A stretch of 12,163 bases of DNA from Planctomycetes bacterium UBA4800 (GTDB lineage: Bacteria; Planctomycetota; UBA8108; UBA8890; UBA8898). Of this stretch, positions 7,179 through 12,163 are shown in pieces. The translations under genes were made by a program, and so were the position numbers. Under the pieces are notes generated by a model that searched no databases, was not told the origin of the DNA, and saw nothing but the letters and a program-made list of their open reading frames with translations. The stretch lies in NCBI GenBank assembly GCA_002402755.1, contig DHGK01000396.1, forward strand, positions 1 to 12,163, read 5' to 3'. How positions within the stretch are numbered: position 1 is the first letter of the stretch; every line of letters starts with the position of its first letter.

Positions 7179-7711
7179 GGGCGGAACTCCTCGTGCGGCG
7201 GCAGGAAGCGATCCTCCTGCGCCTGCATCTCGCGGCGCGCGGCGGGTGCGGCGTCATCGAGGCCGCACAGGTGGAGCAGTCCGTGGATGCAGTAGCGCAG
7301 GAGCTCGCGTTCGGGGGGCTCGCCGAGCGCGCGCGCGGCGCGGGCGGCAGTCTCTGCCGAGACGATGATCTCGCCGGCGACGCCGTCCGCGTCATCGCCG
7401 TAGGCGAACGCGAGCACATCGGTCGGGCCGCGCGCGCGCAAAAAGCGCCGGTTCAGCGCCGCGATGGCAACGTCGTCGACGACCGCCAGGCTGATGTCGC
7501 CGCGCCAGCCGTGGGCGCGCGCCGCGGCGCGCAGGGTTGCGCGAACGCGGGCGGCGCGCAGGGGCGCGCAGCCCGATGCGCGCGTGATGGCGATCCGGAT
7601 GGCGCGCCGGGGACGCCCGGGGACGGCCCGCGCGGGCGCCCTTCGCGCCGCGGGGCGGCGCCGCGCCGCGCGTGCGCGATGCGTGTCCAACGTTCCTGCC
7701 CGGATGCTCAT
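7175..7711 (-). CDS. Endoribonuclease YbeY (16S rRNA maturation)
   Basis: 178 aa. YbeY is a zinc-dependent single-strand endoribonuclease needed for 16S rRNA 3'-end maturation and ribosome quality control. Seen here: DDVAIAALNRRFL and GPTDVLAFAY (about 79-104), GEIIVSAE (113-120), then the metal motif HGLLHLCGLDD with H143 and H147. The third ligand position, usually His in HxxxHxxGxxH, is Asp153. Residues 1-37 are an Arg/Ala-rich extension before IRIAI, where most YbeY proteins start. The ATG at 7711 is preferred because it overlaps the upstream stop as ATGA and no later good start exists before IRIAI; a TTG at codon 8 is the only alternative. Position after phoH and the HD phosphodiesterase matches the common phoH-pgpH-ybeY order. 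Confidence 0.93.
   Translation of the reverse strand: MSIRAGTLDTHRARAARRRPAARRAPARAVPGRPRRAIRIAITRASGCAPLRAARVRATLRAAARAHGWRGDISLAVVDDVAIAALNRRFLRARGPTDVLAFAYGDDADGVAGEIIVSAETAARAARALGEPPERELLRYCIHGLLHLCGLDDAAPAARREMQAQEDRFLPPHEEFRP
7187..7192 (-). promoter_or_regulatory. Shine-Dalgarno of the HDOD gene
   Basis: GAGGAG on the minus strand lies eight bases upstream of the GTG start at 7178, inside the last codons of ybeY. It settles the GTG start despite the four-base overlap. Confidence 0.7.
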
Positions 7712-9312
7712 CTGCTCTGCGGCGCCGGCACCTTCGGCATCGTCTCCTTGGTCTTCGGGTACGGAATGCGCCCGTGGAATATCTGCGTGGAGAGCGTTCT
7801 CAGGAAGCTCTCCTCGATGCGCGAGAGCTCGCGCATGGTGATCTCCGAATCGTCCAGCTCGCCGTCCTGCAGGCGCTTGAGGATGCCGCTGTGGATCATG
7901 TCCTTGAGGCGCGGCGGCGTGGGCTCGGCCACCGTGCGGCTCGTCGCCTCGACGAGGTCGGCGAGCATGAGGATCGCCGCTTCCTTGAACGTGGGCTTGG
8001 GGCCGGGGTAGCGGTACAGCTCGATGTCGAGGTCTTCCCTGCCGCCCGCTTCGGCCTGGCTCTTCGCGCGGAGGTAGAAGTACTGGATCACGGTCGTGCC
8101 GTGGTGCATGGGGATCATGGCCGCGACCTTGGGCGGCAGGTTCTCCTCCTCCGCGATCGCCAGGCCGTCCTTGACGTGGGATGTGATGACCAGGCGGCTC
8201 ATCTCGGGCGAGAGGCGGTCGTGGGGGTTGGGCGACCCGGGGGAGAGGTTCTCGACGAAGTACTCCGGCTTGTACAGCTTGCCTATGTCGTGGTAGTACG
8301 CGCCCACGCGCGTGAGCAGCGCGTCGGCGCCGATCGCGACCGCCGCCTCGCTCGCGAGGTACGCGACGTTCTGGGCGTGGGTAAAGGAGCCCGGCGCCCG
8401 CAGCGCGAACGTGCGCAGGAGTTCGTTGCTCAGATCGGCGAGCTCGCGCAGCCTGCGCTCGGTGACGACATCGAAGAGGTACTCGAGCGTCGGGAGCAGG
8501 CAGGTGACGGCGACGCCGCAGATGAAGCCGTTCGCCAGGCCGCAGAGGGAATCGAAGACGAGGGGGAGGCGCCAGAACGGCTCGCCGGCGTCCAGCCCCT
8601 CCAGGGCGCGGCCGGCGAGCAGATTGCACACCGAGACGACGACGACGTGCAGGAGCCCCGCGAAGAAGCCGATCGTGATCGGCTGGGACTGCGCGCGGAT
8701 CCGACCGGTGGCGATGACGGCCCCGATCCCGCCGAGCAGGAGCGCCAGCGTGAGCGGCACGTCGAGCGGCAGGAAGAACGGCGCGGCCGCGGCGTCGCCG
8801 GCCGGCGGCGGAATGAGATCGACGGCGCTCATGAATCCCGTGAAGAGGGAGAAGCCGGCGACGAGATACACGGCCAGGTGCTTGGAGTACATGAGCGTCG
8901 CCGTGATCGCGAGGAGCGGCATGGGCGCAAGGAGGTGCGGGAACCCGAACAGGAACACGAACTTGGCGAGCAACATGTACGCGACGAGGATGCCGACCAG
9001 CCGGTGGAAGGAGGCGACCGCGTCGATCGCCTGGGGGAAGATCTGCATGAGGCCGATCCAGCCGAGCACGTTGACGAGCGCGACCATGAGGACGAGGGCC
9101 GCGGTCTGGAGCCCCAGGCCGCGCAGGGCCGGCGTCCTGAGCCAGCCCTCGAGCACCAGGAACTCGACCAGCAGGATGAACGCCAGGATGATGCAGCTTC
9201 GCGAGAGCGTGTTGGAGAACTTCTGCTGCCTGAGAAGCTGGTCCTCGCGGCTCTCCAGCTTGCCCAGCGAGAGCCGCTGCCAGCGCTTGCGCCTCTGCGT
9301 GCCCAGGTTCAT
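7708..9312 (-). CDS. PgpH/YqfF-type 7TM-HD phosphohydrolase lacking the extracellular domain
   Basis: 534 aa inner-membrane enzyme expected to hydrolyse cyclic di-AMP (known for PgpH of Listeria) in the cytoplasm. A basic cytoplasmic N-terminus (1-36) is followed by seven or eight hydrophobic segments, roughly at 37-57, 66-92, 102-124, 128-167 (one or two), 181-203, 211-235 and 251-280. The HD domain occupies about 295-470: H312, HDIGK at 341-345, NPH at 372-374, H379, MHHGT at 402-406, YPGPKP at 435-440 and LADLVEA at 450-456 with D452. These motifs are specific to the PgpH family. Canonical members have a large extracellular HDED domain between the first and second membrane segments; here only about eight residues separate them. 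Start at 9312 overlaps the phoH stop as ATGA. Cyclic di-AMP activity is inferred from the family. Confidence 0.9.
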   Translation of the reverse strand: MNLGTQRRKRWQRLSLGKLESREDQLLRQQKFSNTLSRSCIILAFILLVEFLVLEGWLRTPALRGLGLQTAALVLMVALVNVLGWIGLMQIFPQAIDAVASFHRLVGILVAYMLLAKFVFLFGFPHLLAPMPLLAITATLMYSKHLAVYLVAGFSLFTGFMSAVDLIPPPAGDAAAAPFFLPLDVPLTLALLLGGIGAVIATGRIRAQSQPITIGFFAGLLHVVVVSVCNLLAGRALEGLDAGEPFWRLPLVFDSLCGLANGFICGVAVTCLLPTLEYLFDVVTERRLRELADLSNELLRTFALRAPGSFTHAQNVAYLASEAAVAIGADALLTRVGAYYHDIGKLYKPEYFVENLSPGSPNPHDRLSPEMSRLVITSHVKDGLAIAEEENLPPKVAAMIPMHHGTTVIQYFYLRAKSQAEAGGREDLDIELYRYPGPKPTFKEAAILMLADLVEATSRTVAEPTPPRLKDMIHSGILKRLQDGELDDSEITMRELSRIEESFLRTLSTQIFHGRIPYPKTKETMPKVPAPQSR

Positions 9313-10232
9313 GCGTGCCGTCCGTCTTGTGCGCGGTGCCGCTCGTAGGCATCCACGATCTCCGCGACGAGCGCGTGGCGCACGATGTCGCGCCGGTCGA
9401 GGGCCGCCCAGGCGATGCCCGGCACCCCGGCGAGAATCCGGTGCGCCTCGACCAGCCCCGACGGCTCGCCCTCCAGGTCGATCTGGGTGATGTCGCCCGT
9501 CACCACGATCCTGGAGCCCTCGCCCATGCGTGTCAGGAACATCTTCATCTGCGCCGAGGTGGTGTTCTGCCCCTCGTCGAGGATGATGAAGGCGTTGGCC
9601 AGCGTCCGCCCGCGCATGTAGGCGAGCGGGATGACCTCCACGATCTCGCGCTCGATGTAGCGCTTGACCTGCTCGTAGTCCAGGATCTCGTTGAGCGCGT
9701 CGTAGAGGGGGCGCAGGTAGGGGTGGACCTTGGCGTAGAAATCGCCCGGCAGGAACCCGAGGCGCTCGCCTGCCTCGACGGCCGGGCGGCACAGGACCAG
9801 GCGCTTGATGCGGCCTTCGCGGAGGCAATGGACCGCCATCTTCACGGCGAGGAAGGTCTTGCCGGTCCCTGCCGGCCCCGTGCACAGGACCACGTCGTGG
9901 CGCTCCATGACGTGGATGTACTGCCGCTGGCCCTCGGACTTCGCCCAGTGGCCGAGGCTGCGCGGCGAGTCCGTTTCGGCGGGCCGCGCGGACGCGGCCG
10001 CGAGGAAGTCGTCGGGAATCGTGTCGCCGCAGCGGATCACCGCCAGGAGCCGTTCGAGAATGAGCATTGCCTCATCGACGGGCTTCTCCTCGCCGCTGAC
10101 GCGGATATTGCCGTCGCGCGCCGACACGGTCACGCCGAGAGCCTCGCGAATGGCGCGGAGGTGGCGGTCACGCGGCCCGCACACGCGCAGGGCCGTCTCC
10201 CGGGAGAGGTCCTTGATCCACTTCTCTACCAT
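9309..10232 (-). CDS. PhoH-family ATPase
   Basis: 307 aa. P-loop ATPase of the PhoH/YbeZ family, cytoplasmic, associated with RNA metabolism and often partnered with YbeY. The N-terminal 75 residues form the small KH-like module seen in family members (ALGVTVSARDGNIRVSG at 31-47). The ATPase core shows Walker A GPAGTGKT (119-126), CRPAVEAGERLGFLPGD (138-154), Walker B AFIILDE (204-210) followed by GQNTT, and VVTGDITQIDL (223-233). Length is normal for the family. ATG at 10232 is the first plausible start; no strong Shine-Dalgarno precedes it. It appears to be the first gene of the long operon, about 240 bases downstream of cdsA. Confidence 0.95.
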   Translation of the reverse strand: MVEKWIKDLSRETALRVCGPRDRHLRAIREALGVTVSARDGNIRVSGEEKPVDEAMLILERLLAVIRCGDTIPDDFLAAASARPAETDSPRSLGHWAKSEGQRQYIHVMERHDVVLCTGPAGTGKTFLAVKMAVHCLREGRIKRLVLCRPAVEAGERLGFLPGDFYAKVHPYLRPLYDALNEILDYEQVKRYIEREIVEVIPLAYMRGRTLANAFIILDEGQNTTSAQMKMFLTRMGEGSRIVVTGDITQIDLEGEPSGLVEAHRILAGVPGIAWAALDRRDIVRHALVAEIVDAYERHRAQDGRHA

Positions 10233-10307
10233 AACTATGCCGCTGTTCAGAACCTGTCGCGCCGGATCGCCTTTGAGGCGTTTCCCGCGTCAGGCTGTTG
10301 TTCCGAT

Positions 10308-10337
10308 ACTCTATCGCGGGACTCGCCCGGGCATCAA
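10308..10337 (-). promoter_or_regulatory. Candidate sigma-70-like promoter for the phoH operon
   Basis: On the minus strand TTGATG (10337-10332) resembles the -35 box and TAGAGT (10313-10308) the -10 box, four of six matches each, 18 bases apart. A start near 10300 would give a leader of about 70 bases. In GC-rich DNA this is weak evidence, but it is the only such pair in a gap where a promoter is expected. Confidence 0.35.
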
Positions 10338-10362
10338 GGCGCAGGCCTCAGCCCGGATGAAT

Positions 10363-10418
10363 CAGCCTACAGCCCACAGCCTACAGCCTATAGCCTATAG
10401 CCTATAGCCTACAGCCTA
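10363..10418. repeat. Tandem array of eight heptamers, (C/T)AGCC(T/C)A
   Basis: Eight contiguous 7-base units with no interruption. In plus-strand order units 1, 3, 4 and 8 are CAGCCTA, unit 2 is CAGCCCA, and units 5-7 are TAGCCTA. On the transcribed minus strand the unit is TAGGCTG or TAGGCTA. The array is much more AT-rich than its surroundings and lies directly upstream of the candidate phoH promoter. Such an array is prone to slippage, so copy number may vary between strains. A role as protein-binding sites is possible but not shown. Confidence 0.9.
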
Positions 10419-10440
10419 TCTCGGCATCCAGGCGCCTCGC

Positions 10441-10464
10441 GCCGGAGTGCCGCGGGCCTCCGGC
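10441..10464 (-). terminator. Possible hairpin after cdsA
   Basis: Inverted repeat GCCGGAG (10441-10447) and CTCCGGC (10458-10464) with a 10-base loop begins eight bases past the cdsA stop on the minus strand. There is no U-tract, so intrinsic termination is doubtful. It is placed where block A transcription would be expected to end or attenuate. Confidence 0.3.
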
Positions 10465-10471
10465 ACCTCAA

Positions 10472-11290
10472 TCATGACAGCGCGATCATGCAAATGGTGA
10501 GCGCGGGCCCGGCGAAGAGCAGGCTGTCGATGACATCGAGCACGCCGCCGATTTCCGGGAACACGATCGAGGAGTGCTTGACGCCGCAGGCGCGCTTGAT
10601 GAAGGACTCGACCAGGTCGCCCGCCTGTCCGAGCGCGCCGAGGACGAGTCCGCAGCCGATCACGACGCCCGCCCCGTGGGGCAGGTCGGGCAGGAGGAGG
10701 CGCGCGCTCCCGTATGCGGCGGCGCAGGAGAACGCGAGGCCGCCGAGCGCGCCCTCGACGGTCTTCTTCGGGCTGACGGCGCAGAGCGGGCGGCGACCGA
10801 GCAGCCTGCCGGTGAAGTACGCGCCGGTGTCGCCGAGCTTGACGACGAGGAAGCACGCCAGGACGAGGGCCTCGCCGTCCTCGAGGCTCCGGAGCTGCAG
10901 GAAGCACGCGGGCAGGTATCCCGTATAGATGACGCCCGCGAACCAGGCGGCCATGTCGGAGAAGGAGGCGCCGGCCGCGTCCCAGCGGACCGCGCCCGCG
11001 AACAGGCACGCGAACATGACCGCGGGGACCGCGGCCGCGTGGAAGAGGTGCATGTGCGCGGGGAGGCAGCACCAGGCGGCGCCGACGAGCGCCGCCGCGG
11101 CGGGCACGCCCGCCGCGCGCCATCCCCGCCGCGCGGGCAACGCCATGGCCGCGAACTCGATCCACGCCATCACGGCGACGATCGCGACCAGCGCCGTGAA
11201 GCAGTGCGCCATGGCGAAGATGTGATCGATCCAGAAGAGGAGCAGCACGCCGATCGAGAGCGGAAGGCCGTACATGAGGCGGGCGCGCAT
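10472..11290 (-). CDS. Phosphatidate cytidylyltransferase (CDP-diacylglycerol synthase)
   Basis: 272 aa polytopic inner-membrane enzyme converting phosphatidate and CTP to CDP-diacylglycerol for phospholipid synthesis. About seven hydrophobic segments cover most of the length. Family blocks seen: GDTGAYFTGR (153-162), SPKKTVEG (173-180) and the C-terminal signature region 219-246. The last departs from the textbook signature SxxKRxxxxKDxxxxxPGHGGxxDRxD: here K228 is followed by His229 instead of Asp, PGHGG is PEIGG (235-239), and DRxD is DVID (242-245). The two Asp residues of that end are kept. Variants with DVxD seem common in PVC-like lineages from memory; the His is odder. The gene starts one base after the uppS stop. 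Normal length and the intact first two blocks favour a working enzyme. Confidence 0.9.
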   Translation of the reverse strand: MRARLMYGLPLSIGVLLLFWIDHIFAMAHCFTALVAIVAVMAWIEFAAMALPARRGWRAAGVPAAAALVGAAWCCLPAHMHLFHAAAVPAVMFACLFAGAVRWDAAGASFSDMAAWFAGVIYTGYLPACFLQLRSLEDGEALVLACFLVVKLGDTGAYFTGRLLGRRPLCAVSPKKTVEGALGGLAFSCAAAYGSARLLLPDLPHGAGVVIGCGLVLGALGQAGDLVESFIKRACGVKHSSIVFPEIGGVLDVIDSLLFAGPALTICMIALS

Positions 11291-11291
11291 G

Positions 11292-12002
11292 TTACTTCAC
11301 CGCTCCGAATTTCCGCGTCGTGCGCGCGTAGAACTCGATGGCCTCGGCGAGCTGCGCCTTGCCGAAGGACGGCCAGAGCGTGTCGGTGAAGTACAGCTCC
11401 GTGTACGAGCACTGCCAGAGGAGGAAGTTGCTGAGCCGCGACTGGCCTCCCGTTCGTATCAGGAGATCCGGGTCCGTCATGGCGGGGTCGTACAGGAACG
11501 CGCGCAGGCCGTCGGGCTCGAGAGCATCGTCGGCCGGGCGCCGGCCGCGGGCGCGCGCGAGCGCGCAGGCCGCGTCCATGATCTCGCGGCGGCTGCCGTA
11601 GTTAATGGCGAGCCTGAACGTGAAGCGGTCGTGCGCCGCCGTGCGCGCGATCGTGCGGCGGATCGCATCGACGACCTCGGCGGGCAGCGGTTCGAGGCGC
11701 CCTATGACCGTGAACTTGATGCGCCGTTCCCTGAGCGTCTTCTCCTGCGAGGCGAGATAGCGGACCAGAAGGCCGAGCAGCCGCCGGATCTCGCGGGCGG
11801 GACGGCGTTCGTAGTTCTCGCTGGAGAGCGCGTAGAAGGTGGCCTCGGGGACGCCGAGGGCGAGCAGCTCCTCCATGACGATGCGGATCGCACGGGCGCC
11901 GCGCTCGTGGCCCTTGACGCGCGGCAGGCCGCGGTTCTCGGCCCAGCGGCCGTTGCCGTCCATGATGAACGCGATGTGGCGCGGAAGGATCGCCCGCGTC
12001 AC
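11292..12002 (-). CDS. Isoprenyl transferase, undecaprenyl-diphosphate synthase
   Basis: 236 aa cytoplasmic cis-prenyltransferase condensing isopentenyl-PP onto farnesyl-PP to make the lipid carrier for peptidoglycan and other envelope glycans. Motifs: HIAFIMDGNGRWA (9-21) with metal/diphosphate Asp15, ALSSENYER, LAINYGSRREI, and RTGGQSRLSNFLLWQ followed by SYTELYFTDTLWP. The usual GGE of the last block is GGQ; the Glu of the following TELYF is kept. The GTG at 12002 is chosen because it overlaps the purA stop as GTGA and places the first motif about eight residues in, as in relatives; the upstream in-frame ATG at 12104 lies inside purA. uppS followed by cdsA is a widely conserved pair. Confidence 0.95.
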   Translation of the reverse strand: MTRAILPRHIAFIMDGNGRWAENRGLPRVKGHERGARAIRIVMEELLALGVPEATFYALSSENYERRPAREIRRLLGLLVRYLASQEKTLRERRIKFTVIGRLEPLPAEVVDAIRRTIARTAAHDRFTFRLAINYGSRREIMDAACALARARGRRPADDALEPDGLRAFLYDPAMTDPDLLIRTGGQSRLSNFLLWQCSYTELYFTDTLWPSFGKAQLAEAIEFYARTTRKFGAVK

Positions 12003-12163
12003 GGCGGCGTCGCTCGCAGCGGCGGGTTGAGCACGATCGTCTGCGCGCGATCCGGGCCGACCGACACCATCCGGATCGCGCAGCCCGTCGCGGCGGCGAT
12101 CCACACGACGTAGTTGCGGCAGGCCTCGGGAAGATCCTCGAAGCGGCGGCAGTCGCCGAGCGG
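11999..12163 (-). CDS. Adenylosuccinate synthetase, C-terminal fragment (runs off the window)
   Basis: The last 54 codons of a gene that continues past the right edge. The readable end contains FEDLPEACRNYV, then TGCAIRMVSVGPDRAQTIVL, matching the conserved PurA C-terminus (LPxxAxxYxxxIE...SVGPDRxxT). PurA makes adenylosuccinate from IMP, aspartate and GTP, the first committed AMP step. The stop overlaps the uppS GTG start by four bases, so it probably shares a transcript with uppS and cdsA. Only the tail is visible; nothing can be said about the active site. Confidence 0.85.
   Translation of the reverse strand, partial: PLGDCRRFEDLPEACRNYVVWIAAATGCAIRMVSVGPDRAQTIVLNPPLRATPP

Larger units (their letters stand above)
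10233..10471. other. Intergenic region between cdsA and phoH
   Basis: This 239-base gap interrupts an otherwise nearly gapless minus-strand gene run. From cdsA toward phoH it contains an inverted repeat (10441-10464), a heptamer array (10363-10418), a candidate promoter (10308-10337) and a small 5-bp stem at 10268-10280 that would lie in the phoH leader. No open frame in it has coding character. Confidence 0.75.

Noticed and set aside
7175..9352. A single long protein fusing an upstream segment to YbeY
   Set aside because: The upstream part is the wrong frame of the HD phosphodiesterase; YbeY starts at the ATGA overlap at 7711.
7672..9490. Long plus-strand frames opposite the HD phosphodiesterase and ybeY
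   Set aside because: Composition is that of an antisense shadow, while the minus strand carries unmistakable HD and YbeY motifs.
7708..9885. N-terminal extension of the HD phosphodiesterase into phoH
   Set aside because: The extra residues are out of frame with PhoH and low-complexity; ATG at 9312 gives a normal cytoplasmic tail before the first membrane segment.
10363..10418. CRISPR array
   Set aside because: Units are 7 bases and contiguous, with no spacers and no cas genes nearby.
11292..12104. UppS starting at the upstream in-frame ATG at 12104
   Set aside because: The extra 34 residues lie over the PurA coding region, are unlike any UppS N-terminus, and the GTG at 12002 forms the typical four-base overlap.

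Overview
The window is a gene-dense, very GC-rich stretch (G/C strongly favoured at third codon positions) from a bacterial chromosome. It reads as housekeeping and accessory genes, with no sign of phage, transposon, plasmid, tRNA, rRNA or CRISPR. The gene set (undecaprenyl-PP synthase, CdsA, PhoH, YbeY, RicT/YaaT, a PgpH-type HD phosphodiesterase, HDOD) and the residue style suggest an uncultured high-GC lineage, perhaps in or near the PVC group. That placement is a guess, because no rRNA or ribosomal-protein marker is present.

Layout: nearly everything from 12163 down to 2075 lies on the minus strand in two tight blocks. Block A (right edge) is the C-terminus of adenylosuccinate synthetase (purA, cut by the window edge), then uppS (4-nt overlap), then cdsA (1-nt gap). 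A 239-nt intergenic region (10233-10471) follows. It holds eight contiguous copies of a heptamer, a GC-rich inverted repeat just after cdsA, and a candidate promoter firing toward phoH. Block B is an apparent eight-gene operon: phoH, a PgpH/YqfF-like seven-transmembrane HD phosphohydrolase, ybeY, an HDOD-domain gene, yaaT/ricT (PSP1), a small metallophosphoesterase, an unrecognised 321-aa protein, and an exported C45-type Ntn hydrolase with a C-terminal EF-hand-like loop. Gaps are -4, -4, -4, +9, -4, +9 and +8 nt. On the plus strand, a single GHMP-family (galactokinase-like) kinase occupies 256-2073 and meets the end of the minus-strand block tail to tail with one base between the stop codons. 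Bases 1-255 upstream of it hold a strong hairpin, an 18-bp palindrome and a good ribosome-binding site.

How the genes fit together: uppS and cdsA supply lipid carrier and phospholipid precursor for the envelope. phoH, the HD phosphodiesterase gene and ybeY form the cluster known from Firmicutes and elsewhere, linking RNA metabolism/16S maturation with likely cyclic-di-AMP turnover. RicT and the metallophosphoesterase add Fe-S-linked RNA regulation and phosphoester hydrolysis. The last two genes have no assigned physiological role.

Most notable points: the HD phosphodiesterase lacks the extracellular sensing domain usual in its family; the C45 hydrolase carries an unusual C-terminal extension; YbeY, CdsA and UppS each deviate at one or more signature residues; the GHMP kinase has a non-canonical substrate motif and is about 200 residues longer than ordinary galactokinases; and a 56-bp heptamer array sits between the two blocks. 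I did not find a clear, wholly new multi-gene system.
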